From the NCBI GenBank assembly GCA_934754335.1, contig CAKVHY010000007.1, positions 1 to 52,966 on the forward strand: 52,966 nt of DNA, in the 5' to 3' direction. The notes beneath the pieces are model-generated. The model saw only the letters and a list, made by a program, of their open reading frames with translations. It had not been told where the DNA came from and searched no databases. The position numbers and the translations under genes were made by a program. This DNA is from an uncultured Clostridia bacterium (GTDB lineage Bacteria; Bacillota; Clostridia; Christensenellales; UBA1242). Of the stretch, positions 1 through 6,907 are shown piece after piece; within the stretch, counting starts at the first letter, position 1; each line of letters opens with the position of its first letter.

Positions 1-77
1 TATATTGCAACAACCATTGCTGTAACCACTAACACAACTGCAACTATTGTTGCTATAACCTTTGTACTCTTCTTCAT
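1..77 (-). CDS. Secreted or membrane protein, N-terminal fragment cut by window edge
   Basis: The reverse strand has an ATG at 77 preceded by an AAGG element. It opens a frame that runs off the left edge: two lysines near the start, then about 17 hydrophobic residues rich in Val, Ala and Ile. That is the shape of a signal peptide or N-terminal membrane anchor. Only 25 residues are visible, so the mature protein and its function are unknown. It is the next gene downstream of the metallo-beta-lactamase gene on the same strand, about 240 bases away. Confidence 0.6.
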   Translation of the reverse strand, partial: MKKSTKVIATIVAVVLVVTAMVVAI

Positions 78-267
78 TTTTATTTTCCTTTTATATTTTA
101 TTTATCCACAATTTTGAAAAATTTTATATTCTCTAATATATATGCTATTTTTTTTTTTTTTTTAGTCAAGTAAATTTCATTGGTTTTTTTAAATTTTTCA
201 TAAAAACTTTAAATTTTTTGATTTTTTAATAAATTTTCAACATTTTTTTGCTTTAACAATGTGGATA

Positions 268-313
268 AATAAGTTAGAACTTCAATCGCACAGAATGGAA
301 GTTTTAACTTATT
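268..313. terminator. Long 16-bp stem hairpin between two minus-strand genes
   Basis: Positions 268-283 pair with 298-313 over 16 bp, with one G-U pair and a 14-base loop. It lies just after the stop of the metallo-beta-lactamase gene, where a terminator is expected. Neither strand shows a clear U-tract directly after the stem, so it may be an atypical terminator or an mRNA-stabilising hairpin. Apart from long A/T runs, nothing else is visible in 78-317. Confidence 0.5.
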
Positions 314-317
314 AAAT

Positions 318-1529
318 TTAAGAAGCCCATGATTCTGGCATTGTTCTATTTGCTTTAAACCAGTCGGTTTCTTTCAATAGTTTACTATTATTTGAGAAGT
401 ATATGTTTATATCAATATTTGATCCGTTTGCTTTAGAACAAACTACAATGTTTCCGTTCATTGAAGTAAACTGAGCGTTATCATAATCTAAGCACAAACT
501 TGTAACATAAACTTTATCTGTTTGAGCGTACTTTGCAACATTATCCACGAATTCTTGAGTTGGAAATTGATTTGCGTTAGTTTTTGTGTATTCAGGGCTA
601 CCTGCACAACAACAAACACAAATTGTTTTTGGTTTTATAACTTCTAATAGGGCTTTTGACGAACTTGTTTTTGAGCCATGGTGACCTGCTTTATACAATT
701 CAACTTCGCTAAGCAAACCTGCGTTTTGACTTGCATTAACCAAAGATTCTTCCCCTTCTTTCTCCAAGTCGCCAGTGAACATATATTTTTTAGTTTCTGT
801 ACCTAATTGTTGAACAAGTTGGAAGCAAACCGAATTATTATTTTCAGTTTTTGCATCAGTTAAATCGTAATATTTTTGATACAAGAATTGCAACTTAACG
901 TTGTTTCCCAAATCTATCTCACGATTAGAAGTGTCGTCCTTATTAATAAAATCTGTAACCTTATATTGATGATGCTCTTTCCCCAAATCCGCCATCTTAT
1001 CTTCGAGTTGTTTTTTCTCATCAATATAGGTTTTATAAAGCCCTTTATTTGGATTTTGATTACATTTATTAAATTCTATTACGTTTGTAATTTCAAACTT
1101 ATCAAATAGGCTATTACTTGTTGCGAATCCAGCGTAGTGGTCCTGATGAGCGTGAGTTACGATAACATAATCTAGTTCGCCTTCCACATAAGGGCTTATA
1201 TAATTATAAATCGTTTCCACAGACGTTGACTTTGAGCCTGCATCAACTAATATCTCAACACTTCCAATCTTTATGAAAGTACAATCGCCTGTGTACTTAT
1301 TTCCAAGTTCTAGAAAATGAATTGAAAGGTCATTACTCTTAACAGTTTCAACATCTATATCGCCTTCATGAGTGGAACTACTAGATACTCTAACCGTTCC
1401 CGGAATTATGTACGAATCAGGAGTGGCGTTATAAAGCCTTAATACACCGCCAGCAACAATTCCCACAGCAAAGCACAAAATTGAGCAGATTATAATCACT
1501 GCAACCGAAACTTTTTTTGGTCTGGCCAT
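318..1529 (-). CDS. ComEC/Rec2-type metallo-beta-lactamase domain protein, membrane anchored
   Basis: A 403-residue protein with an N-terminal hydrophobic helix (about residues 9-29) followed by a metallo-beta-lactamase fold that would lie outside the membrane. The metal motif HAHQDH is at 126-131, TGD at 252-254 and GHHGS at 282-286; the last is typical of the ComEC C-terminal MBL domain. The ComEC channel domain is absent, so this is an MBL-only relative, probably a secreted phosphodiesterase or nuclease. The substrate cannot be read from sequence. GGAGGAAG precedes the ATG. The gene starts one base after the stop of the upstream gene, so the two are probably translationally coupled. Confidence 0.85.
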   Translation of the reverse strand: MARPKKVSVAVIIICSILCFAVGIVAGGVLRLYNATPDSYIIPGTVRVSSSSTHEGDIDVETVKSNDLSIHFLELGNKYTGDCTFIKIGSVEILVDAGSKSTSVETIYNYISPYVEGELDYVIVTHAHQDHYAGFATSNSLFDKFEITNVIEFNKCNQNPNKGLYKTYIDEKKQLEDKMADLGKEHHQYKVTDFINKDDTSNREIDLGNNVKLQFLYQKYYDLTDAKTENNNSVCFQLVQQLGTETKKYMFTGDLEKEGEESLVNASQNAGLLSEVELYKAGHHGSKTSSSKALLEVIKPKTICVCCCAGSPEYTKTNANQFPTQEFVDNVAKYAQTDKVYVTSLCLDYDNAQFTSMNGNIVVCSKANGSNIDINIYFSNNSKLLKETDWFKANRTMPESWAS

Positions 1530-1530
1530 A

Positions 1531-2154
1531 CTAATCTTCCTCCCTTAAAACAATAATATTTCTAATCAAAGTAACAGATCTATATCTAGGGTTATCTATT
1601 GTATAAATTGCATAATAAATGCCTGCCCTAGAAGAGTCTACTCCCGCAACCGTTTCAGGGTCAAACGAGATATCTTCCCTATATTTATACTCCACTTTGA
1701 TTTCATTTGAGATGTCCTTTCCAAACAACACGCACTTTGCACCAATTTCAGAGTACTCAGTTATGCCATCGTCGTCATTTAAGTATACATCTATAACGTC
1801 CCCTGCATACGCATTCATTTCAAAAGTATCGTTTTTGCAAAGATAAAGCAACGAGAAGTAGCCCAAAACAATTCCTAAAACCAAGAAAATTACAATTGAT
1901 ATAACCAAAGGTTTATTAGTTTTCTTGCTTAGTTCTTTTGAAACTTTTTTATTAACATTAGAAGAAGGAATTGAGATATTTAGTTCTTTCTCAGTTTTAA
2001 CCGCTTTAGCCTGCTCGGTTTTGCTAGAAGACTTACTAACACTTGCCTTACTAGAACTTGACGATTTTTTATTCTTATTTGCATTTGGCCAAGGAACAAA
2101 AGATTTATTTGAAGACTTTGTTGCCTTAGCATTTTCATATTTCTTTTCCGCCAT
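1531..2154 (-). CDS. Single-pass membrane protein with Ser/Lys-rich cytoplasmic N-terminus
   Basis: A 207-residue protein of unknown family. Residues 1-82 are low complexity (Ser, Lys, Asn) and would be cytoplasmic. One hydrophobic helix follows at about 83-108, then about 100 residues outside with an acidic, beta-rich appearance. GGAGTG precedes the ATG. It is the first gene of a two-gene unit with the ComEC-type protein, whose start lies one base past this stop. A shared role at the cell surface is an inference from this coupling only. Confidence 0.75.
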   Translation of the reverse strand: MAEKKYENAKATKSSNKSFVPWPNANKNKKSSSSSKASVSKSSSKTEQAKAVKTEKELNISIPSSNVNKKVSKELSKKTNKPLVISIVIFLVLGIVLGYFSLLYLCKNDTFEMNAYAGDVIDVYLNDDDGITEYSEIGAKCVLFGKDISNEIKVEYKYREDISFDPETVAGVDSSRAGIYYAIYTIDNPRYRSVTLIRNIIVLREED

Positions 2155-2189
2155 TTTTCACTCCTTTATTTTATTTTTCACACAAACTA

Positions 2190-2218
2190 AGTATAGCACA
2201 TAAAGGAATTTATGAAAA
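2190..2218 (-). promoter_or_regulatory. Probable sigma-A promoter with extended -10
   Basis: On the reverse strand TATACT (2190-2195) is preceded by TGC, an extended -10. A weak -35 (TTTTCA, 2213-2218) lies 17 bases upstream. It would start transcription near 2183 and serve the two-gene unit that begins at 2154. Confidence 0.5.
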
Positions 2219-2256
2219 AAGAATTTTAAATGTTTTTTGAAAAAGTATTTTGGGGG

Positions 2257-2487
2257 CTATAAAGTTTCTTCAATCACAAGTTCAAACTCTGAATCATCTA
2301 AATCAAATCGTAATATATTGTTTATGTAAGACGCATTAAAATTACTACAAACTAGATCAGCAACATAAACTCTCAAATCTTCAAGCGACCTTAGGTTAAG
2401 TTTATTAAGGCTTCTTTTTTCTTTGTCTAGCCCATAGCCATATTGATGGTTCAACACATAATCTCTACTATCTTTTAACTCTTTCAT
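2257..2487 (-). CDS. Small hypothetical protein
   Basis: A 76-residue charged protein with no signal peptide or membrane segment. The start is supported by AAAGGAG seven bases before the ATG. No family is recognised. It lies downstream of a 47-residue gene on the same strand, 45 bases away, and may share its transcript. Confidence 0.55.
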   Translation of the reverse strand: MKELKDSRDYVLNHQYGYGLDKEKRSLNKLNLRSLEDLRVYVADLVCSNFNASYINNILRFDLDDSEFELVIEETL

Positions 2488-2532
2488 TTTTACTCCTTTG
2501 CGAAAATAATTTTTAAATTTGTAAATACTAAT

Positions 2533-2676
2533 TTATGCCAATCCTATCACTTCAACCTTAGCCTTTTTCCCATTGGCTAGATTGATGATTAGATGGTTAC
2601 CTTTTATATCAAGACTATTAGAAACTTCTTCCTTGAAAAAAGAACTTAAAATCTCAAATATCAAATCTCTATTCAT
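2533..2676 (-). CDS. Very small hypothetical protein (47 aa)
   Basis: Reading the reverse strand from the ATG at 2676 to the TAA at 2533 gives 47 residues beginning MNRDLIFEIL and ending KVEVIGLA. A strong GGAGG lies seven bases before the ATG, which is the main reason to call it. The sequence looks like a small helix followed by two beta strands. No family is recognised. It is divergent from the HTH gene at 2832, and the inverted repeat at 2781-2813 lies between them. Confidence 0.5.
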   Translation of the reverse strand: MNRDLIFEILSSFFKEEVSNSLDIKGNHLIINLANGKKAKVEVIGLA

Positions 2677-2780
2677 TATTATACCTCCACAAATTATTTA
2701 TAACACGCTTATTAGCCCTATCTGTTATGACAACTTATTGTAACGCATTTTCCTATAAAATTGGTGTGAATTTAATAAAT

Positions 2781-2813
2781 ATTTGACAAAAATTTTGTCT
2801 ATTTTTGTCAAAT
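2781..2813. promoter_or_regulatory. 13-bp perfect inverted repeat, probable operator
   Basis: ATTTGACAAAAAT (2781-2793) and its exact reverse complement (2801-2813) flank a 7-base spacer. Inside it GACAAAA-A-TTTTGTC (2785-2799) forms a second, overlapping palindrome, so three GACAAAA-type half sites lie in 33 bp. It ends 18 bases before the start of the first HTH gene. Autorepression by that regulator is inferred from position. Confidence 0.55.
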
Positions 2814-2831
2814 TATGGGGAATTGAATAAA

Positions 2832-3266
2832 ATGGAACAATTTAAAGAGAATTTAAAAGATTTAATAGATGAAACTGGATTATCTCTTAGAAGACTTGAA
2901 CAAGTTAGCGGAGTATCTGCAATGCAATACAGCAGATATTTAAGAGATAGTATTCCAACCATTGATATTGTTTTAAAAATTGCAAAATTTTTCAATTGTT
3001 CCATAGACTATTTATTTGGTCTAGATGAGAAACGAAATACAAATCATTTTAAAACTTACAACTATGATATTTCTAAATTCCTGCCAAGGTACATTGATTT
3101 ACTAAAACAGAATAATATATCTCATTATAAGTTCTCACAAACTCAATCTTTTAACGAAAGTATAATCAGACACTGGAGATCTGGCAGAGTCCCTAGATTA
3201 GATATTGTTTATTCAATCGCAAATTATTTCGATTCTTCCATGGATTACTTAATTGGAAGATATTAA
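2832..3266 (+). CDS. Transcriptional regulator with two tandem XRE-type HTH domains
   Basis: A 144-residue protein containing two helix-turn-helix units of the XRE/Cro-CI family: about residues 1-62, ending in the family-typical FNCSIDYLFGL, and about 80-144, ending in FDSSMDYLIGRY. There is no effector domain. The ATG at 2832 is preferred over an in-frame TTG at 2805, because GGGGAA lies nine bases before the ATG and the TTG falls inside the inverted repeat. The second HTH lacks some usual contact residues. The gene just downstream has the same two-HTH architecture, which points to local duplication. Confidence 0.8.
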   Translation: MEQFKENLKDLIDETGLSLRRLEQVSGVSAMQYSRYLRDSIPTIDIVLKIAKFFNCSIDYLFGLDEKRNTNHFKTYNYDISKFLPRYIDLLKQNNISHYKFSQTQSFNESIIRHWRSGRVPRLDIVYSIANYFDSSMDYLIGRY

Positions 3267-3320
3267 TAACAAAAGACGAAAGCGAGTTCAGTTTTATTAA
3301 ATTTAATTGGAGAGAATAAA

Positions 3321-3749
3321 ATGAATGAATTTCAAGAGAGATTACAAGATTTATTGAGTGAGAATGAATTAAGTAGGTTGCAATTATCTAAAAGAATAGG
3401 CATATCTTTTGAAACTCTTAATGGCTATTTCAATAAAGACTTTTATCCAGAACTTTCTGTCGCAATCAAAATAGCAAATTATTTTAATTGTTCATTGCAA
3501 TATTTATGCGGTTTGAGTGAGGATTACAACAACTCAGACAAAAACTCGTTATCATTTGTTGAAACGTTAAAAGAATTAATGAAAAGCAACAAAATATCAA
3601 TTGAAAAACTTATGAAAACTCTTAATATGAGTGAAGCCAATTATTATAGATGGAAGAACAATAATAACAAACCTTCCATGCAATCACTAATTGCTATTGC
3701 AAAATATTTTGATGTAAGTGTAGATTATTTAATCGGTGGCGTAAAGTAA
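3321..3749 (+). CDS. Second regulator with two tandem XRE-type HTH domains
   Basis: A 142-residue protein with the same layout as its upstream neighbour: HTH one at about residues 1-65 (ending FNCSLQYLCGLSE) and HTH two at about 76-142 (ending FDVSVDYLIGGVK). GGAGAG lies seven bases before the ATG. A 54-base gap separates the two genes and a strong terminator follows this one, so they are likely one operon. A pseudo-dimer that reads an asymmetric or paired site as a monomer is possible but not shown. Confidence 0.8.
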   Translation: MNEFQERLQDLLSENELSRLQLSKRIGISFETLNGYFNKDFYPELSVAIKIANYFNCSLQYLCGLSEDYNNSDKNSLSFVETLKELMKSNKISIEKLMKTLNMSEANYYRWKNNNNKPSMQSLIAIAKYFDVSVDYLIGGVK

Positions 3750-3804
3750 ACTACACGAACTTTCCCCCACCCTTATTTTTATAAAACACAATTATTTTAA
3801 AATA

Positions 3805-3839
3805 AAAAATCCAAACATTAATTAGTTTGGATTTTTTTT
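3805..3839 (+). terminator. Rho-independent terminator of the double-HTH pair
   Basis: AAAAATCCAAAC (3805-3816) pairs with GTTTGGATTTTT (3825-3836) around an 8-base loop, followed by a T run. The A run on the other side would also let it work on the reverse strand. Confidence 0.85.
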
Positions 3840-3910
3840 ACAATAAATTGATAACCTATAACTTTCATAAATCATTTTCTAAAAAGCAATAAAGTATTAA
3901 GCATTTTTAC

Positions 3911-3943
3911 AAAAAAACAACCCAAACACTCTGATTTGGATTG
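3911..3943 (-). terminator. Terminator of the tRNA operon
   Basis: On the reverse strand CAATCCAAA (3943-3935) pairs with TTTGGGTTG (3926-3918) around an 8-base loop, followed by seven Ts. It starts nine bases after the CCA of tRNA-Leu. Confidence 0.85.
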
Positions 3944-3951
3944 CTTTAGTT

Positions 3952-4038
3952 TGGTGCTGAAGACCGGACTTGAACCGGTACGAAGTCGCCCCCGCAGGAT
4001 TTTAAGTCCTGTGCGTCTGCCTATTCCGCCACTTCAGC
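3952..4038 (-). tRNA. tRNA-Leu (UAA)
   Basis: Reverse-strand cloverleaf with acceptor GCTGAAG/CTTCAGC, anticodon loop CTTAAAA giving anticodon TAA, and the long variable arm of a class II tRNA. The T-loop is GTTCAAGTC. The 3' CCA is encoded (3952-3954). It is the last of four tRNAs in one minus-strand operon. Confidence 0.95.
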
Positions 4039-4046
4039 GCAAGATT

Positions 4047-4121
4047 TGGAGGCACCACCCAGATTCGAACTGGGGCATAAAGGTTTTGCAGACCTTGACC
4101 TTACCGCTTGGCTATGGTGCC
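4047..4121 (-). tRNA. tRNA-Cys (GCA)
   Basis: Reverse-strand cloverleaf with acceptor GGCACCA/TGGTGCC and anticodon loop CTGCAAA giving anticodon GCA. The discriminator base is U73, the conserved identity element of tRNA-Cys. CCA is encoded (4047-4049). Third gene of the tRNA operon. Confidence 0.95.
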
Positions 4122-4197
4122 ATATTCTTCCCTAGTTTCTCTCTTGTACTATTTAAAGTTTAAAGCATAATATAAAATTATGCTTCCTTTAATCTTT

Positions 4198-4272
4198 TGG
4201 AGCGGAAGACGAGATTCGAACTCGCGACATTCGCCTTGGCAAGGCGACGCTCTACCACTGAGCCACTCCCGC
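4198..4272 (-). tRNA. tRNA-Gly (GCC)
   Basis: Reverse-strand cloverleaf with acceptor GCGGGAG/CTTCCGC (one G-U pair) and anticodon loop TTGCCAA giving anticodon GCC. The T-loop is GTTCGAATC and CCA is encoded (4198-4200). Second gene of the tRNA operon. Confidence 0.95.
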
Positions 4273-4332
4273 ATATAATTTTACTATAATCTTATATGAT
4301 TTAATTCTAAATTTGTTTCTTAAATCAATTTA

Positions 4333-4357
4333 TGCCTGTTCTTAATTTGAACAGGCA
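4333..4357. repeat. 9-bp perfect hairpin between tRNA-Val and tRNA-Gly
   Basis: TGCCTGTTC (4333-4341) and GAACAGGCA (4349-4357) form a perfect stem with a 7-base loop in the tRNA spacer. There is no following U run. A processing or transcript-stability element, or a weak terminator, is possible. Confidence 0.5.
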
Positions 4358-4366
4358 CTAAGATTT

Positions 4367-4442
4367 TGGTGGGAACTGTAGGGCTCGAACCTACGACCTC
4401 CTGCTTGTAAGGCAGATGCTCTCCCAACTGAGCTAAGCTCCC
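4367..4442 (-). tRNA. tRNA-Val (UAC)
   Basis: Reverse-strand cloverleaf with acceptor GGGAGCT/AGTTCCC and anticodon loop CTTACAA giving anticodon TAC. CCA is encoded (4367-4369). It is the first gene of the tRNA operon, 54 bases after the promoter -10. Its wobble U34 is a known type of substrate for the 5-hydroxy/methoxyuridine pathway, two genes of which lie at 17.7-19.5 kb. Confidence 0.95.
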
Positions 4443-4495
4443 AAATAATAGGAATTAAACCTGCTTTGAACCGCCTTTCGAACGATTGCTTTAAT

Positions 4496-4524
4496 AATAT
4501 AGCAAATCTTAAGATAAATTGCAA
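4496..4524 (-). promoter_or_regulatory. Sigma-A promoter of the tRNA operon
   Basis: Reverse strand: -35 TTGCAA (4519-4524), a 17-base spacer, and -10 TATATT (4496-4501) preceded by TGC. It would start transcription about 50 bases before tRNA-Val. Confidence 0.75.
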
Positions 4525-4830
4525 GCAATTTTATCAACTTTTTTTAAATTTTAACAAATTTTTATATGTTTTTTAATTCCCCTTCCATCTATATTCACTA
4601 TTTTAGGCTTGATAAAGCGATATTTCATTTATTTACCATAAAATTTCATCACCTCAATGAATTTCCCTCTATATTAATATATATAAATATTTTACAATAA
4701 AATCAACAAATATATAATTGCATTAAAAAGCCCCTTAGTCGCTCATTTCTCTTGTTTAAAAATACATAACTGAAATTATTTTTACATAAAAATATATTAT
4801 ACAATTATTGAATTTTATAAGAAATAAGTT
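4525..4830. other. AT-rich intergenic stretch without a visible feature
   Basis: About 300 bases of very AT-rich sequence lie between the tRNA promoter and the promoter of the SHOCT protein gene. I see no open frame with a ribosome binding site, no convincing hairpin with a U run and no repeat. Confidence 0.5.
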
Positions 4831-4858
4831 TTGAAGATGACTAATTTTGTGCTAGAAT
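4831..4858 (+). promoter_or_regulatory. Sigma-A promoter of the SHOCT protein gene
   Basis: -35 TTGAAG (4831-4836), a 16-base spacer, and -10 TAGAAT (4853-4858) preceded by TGC. Transcription would start near 4865, just before the AGGAG of the gene at 4879. This rules out an upstream TTG start at 4831. Confidence 0.65.
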
Positions 4859-4878
4859 ATCAAAAAAAGGAGAAAATT

Positions 4879-5475
4879 ATGGACGAAATGACAACCACAT
4901 CTGAACAACCAGTAAAAAATAGAAGATCGGCTATGTTAAATTGGGCTGGTGCTCTTAATATTGTTACCGCCTTCTTTTATGTAATAGCAGGCTTGTTAAT
5001 AATGTTTTTTAAAATGGAAGCAACTTACGAAAATTACATGAATTACTATTACACCGGTGCTGTAGATGACCTTACATTTGAGCAATGGCAACAAGTTATA
5101 GAAGGGTTTCAAGGCGGACCACAAATCGCTATAGGAATTGTATTGCTTGCCTTAGCAGGATTATTTATTTTCTTTGCTGTTAAACAATTAAAATATGCAA
5201 AGATTTATGATGATGTTGAATTTAGCCAAACTAAAAACCTTGCGATTGCTATTTTAAGTCTTATTCTATCAAACTGGATTTCTGGATTGCTAGGTATTAT
5301 TGCTTATAACACAAAGAACAACATTCAATTCCAAAATGGTTTTGCAACTTCCCCTGCCAGTTCAAACTCGGCTAACGAGATGGAAGCAAAAATAATGAAA
5401 CTTAAAGAAATGTATGCAAAAGGCGATATCACATTAGAAGAATACAATGATTTAATGAGTAAAATTGATTTCTAA
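4879..5475 (+). CDS. Three-helix membrane protein with C-terminal SHOCT-like domain
   Basis: A 198-residue protein. Hydrophobic helices lie at about 21-44, 80-101 and 119-143. Residues 168-196 (the KEMYAKGDITLEEYNDLMSKI region) match the short C-terminal SHOCT motif, found at the ends of many otherwise unrelated membrane proteins. The start is set by AAGGAG eight bases before the ATG at 4879 and by the promoter just upstream. It has its own promoter and terminator, so it is monocistronic. The function of such proteins is not established. Confidence 0.8.
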   Translation: MDEMTTTSEQPVKNRRSAMLNWAGALNIVTAFFYVIAGLLIMFFKMEATYENYMNYYYTGAVDDLTFEQWQQVIEGFQGGPQIAIGIVLLALAGLFIFFAVKQLKYAKIYDDVEFSQTKNLAIAILSLILSNWISGLLGIIAYNTKNNIQFQNGFATSPASSNSANEMEAKIMKLKEMYAKGDITLEEYNDLMSKIDF

Positions 5476-5479
5476 ATTA

Positions 5480-5508
5480 AACACTAGATTTAGTCTAGTG
5501 TTTTTTTT
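5480..5508 (+). terminator. Terminator of the SHOCT protein gene
   Basis: ACACTAGA (5481-5488) pairs with TCTAGTGT (5494-5501) over a 5-base loop, followed by eight Ts. Confidence 0.9.
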
Positions 5509-5630
5509 AATCTTTTTTATATTTTTAAACAAATTAAGCCCTTATGATTTAACTTTAATTATAAAAAAATAAACAATTTGTCATTTAAATGATAAAATCA
5601 AATAAAATAATATTTCTATCATTATATACA

Positions 5631-5658
5631 AAAAAGCACCAATAATTTGGTGCTTTTT
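5631..5658 (-). terminator. Terminator after the Cys-rich peptide gene
   Basis: AAAAAGCACCAA (5631-5642) and TTGGTGCTTTTT (5647-5658) form a 12-bp stem with a 4-base loop. It lies 15 bases past the stop of the gene at 5674 and is symmetric enough to act on both strands. Confidence 0.85.
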
Positions 5659-5673
5659 AATGAAATTGTTTAA

Positions 5674-5847
5674 CTAATTGCAACACTTACAAGTTTTGCA
5701 ACCGCATTTCTTTCTTTTAGTTTCTTTACCAGCCTCTAATTTAGAACTACAACCTTTAGTTTTTGTTGAACCGCAAGATTTAGTTTTAGATGAACCACAT
5801 GATTTAGTGGTTGCCTGGTTAGATCTAGAAGAATTTGCTCTAGCCAT
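5674..5847 (-). CDS. 57-residue cysteine-rich basic protein with octapeptide repeats
   Basis: The reverse-strand frame from the ATG at 5847 to the TAG at 5674 is preceded by a strong GGAGGTGA. The protein has eight cysteines. Cys17, Cys25 and Cys33 are each spaced by eight residues in a repeated CGSSKTKS-like unit. The C-terminal end, CGCKTCKCCN, holds CxC, CxxC and CC pairs, a metal-ligand pattern like that of metallothioneins. There is no signal peptide. It lies directly downstream of sigG on the same strand, so a forespore or spore-coat role is possible but rests on position alone. A modified-peptide precursor is another option, but no radical-SAM maturase gene is visible nearby. Confidence 0.7.
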   Translation of the reverse strand: MARANSSRSNQATTKSCGSSKTKSCGSTKTKGCSSKLEAGKETKRKKCGCKTCKCCN

Positions 5848-5986
5848 AATTTCACCTCCATATTTTTACAAGGAACAAAACATTTTCTTAGTGAATGGTT
5901 TACACATAATTCTATGAAACGATAGACACCAGTTCCCTTCCTTGTACTATTATTTTCCGCAAAATTCGACAAATTATTCATAAAAC

Positions 5987-6760
5987 TTAAAAATTTTTTC
6001 TAATACTATTAATTGCGTTCTTCTCCAGTCTACTAACCTGTGCCTGACTAATCCCTATCTCATCAGAAACTTCCATTTGTGTTTTACCAACATAATATCT
6101 AAGCATAACAATTTGTTTTTCTCTGGGAGATAATTTTCTTAGTGCATCTCTCAAGTTTAACTTTTCTAGCCAACTCTCTTCCCTATCTTCAGAGTCACTC
6201 AACTGATCCATCAAATAGATTGTGTCGTCGCCATCATTATACACGGGGTCGCACAAACTTATAGGTTCACTAATTGCTTCCAATGCAATGCTAATTTCAG
6301 ATTCCTTCATATCCAAATAACTTGCAATTTCGGAAACCGTTGGCTCTTTACTATTTAATCTTATTAATTCTTCCTTCGCCTTTAGTGCTTTATATGCTGT
6401 GTCCCTTAAACTTCTTGAAACTCTGATAGAGTTATTATCTCTTAAATATCTTTTGATTTCTCCTAATATCATTGGCACTGCATAAGTGGAAAATCTAACT
6501 CCAAGATTGACATCAAAATTATCTATGGCTTTCATAAGTCCAACACAGCCAACTTGAAATATATCATCAAAATTATTGGTTCTGTTTTGAAATCTTTGAA
6601 CTACACTTAAAACCAATCTTAGATTTGCAACAGCAAACTCATCTCTAGCCTTCATATCTCCAAGTTTTATTTTTTCCATTAATTCCGCTTGAACACTTGC
6701 AGAAACCTTTGGAAGATTATTCGTGTTTATTCCTGTTATTTCAACCTTATTATTTGCCAT
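5987..6760 (-). CDS. sigG: RNA polymerase sporulation sigma factor SigG
   Basis: A 257-residue sigma-70 family protein that directs late forespore transcription. It opens with NKVEITGINTNNLP, the SigG-typical N-terminus, and carries region 2 (NLRLVLSVVQRF, DDIFQVGCVGLMKAIDNFD, RFSTYAVPMILGEIKRYLRD), region 3 (IRVSRSLRDTAYKAL) and region 4 (GKTQMEVSDEIGISQAQVSRLEK). The length is normal for the family. The order spoIIGA-sigE-sigG is the classical Firmicutes arrangement. AAGGAG precedes the ATG. A sigma-F-like promoter lies in the 141-base gap to sigE, which fits compartment-specific control. Confidence 0.95.
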   Translation of the reverse strand: MANNKVEITGINTNNLPKVSASVQAELMEKIKLGDMKARDEFAVANLRLVLSVVQRFQNRTNNFDDIFQVGCVGLMKAIDNFDVNLGVRFSTYAVPMILGEIKRYLRDNNSIRVSRSLRDTAYKALKAKEELIRLNSKEPTVSEIASYLDMKESEISIALEAISEPISLCDPVYNDGDDTIYLMDQLSDSEDREESWLEKLNLRDALRKLSPREKQIVMLRYYVGKTQMEVSDEIGISQAQVSRLEKNAINSIRKNF

Positions 6761-6878
6761 AAAAAAATCTACTCCTTTTCTTTTAGTATGTAGATTTCTT
6801 TATTTTTTATGTTGTATTAAATTGTTTTAATTACATTATTTTTGTCATATTTTTACTTAAAATTGTCAAAAAATATAT

Positions 6879-6907
6879 AATTATTGCCAATAACTTATAT
6901 ATTATGC
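6879..6907 (-). promoter_or_regulatory. Candidate sigma-F/sigma-G-type promoter for sigG
   Basis: Reverse strand: GCATA (6903-6907), a 14-base spacer, then GGCAATAATT (6879-6888). This resembles the forespore consensus GYATA with GGnnAnAnTR, apart from the last base. The -35 overlaps the sigE stop codon. In Bacillus subtilis sigG has a sigma-F promoter in the same gap. Confidence 0.5.

Noticed and set aside
60..68. In PdaB-like protein the NodB motif 1 has lost its second Asp (SFDSAWG).
   Set aside because: PdaB-type proteins commonly vary at this place, so it is not treated as a special finding.
3936..4163. Open frames across the tRNA cluster, including a minus-strand one at 4342-4524.
   Set aside because: They lie over four clear tRNA genes and have the repeated translated-tRNA look. 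No ribosome binding site.
5848..5985. CATAGAAT upstream of the Cys-rich peptide gene, a possible sigma-E/K -10.
   Set aside because: No -35 element at the right distance; in AT-rich sequence such matches are common.
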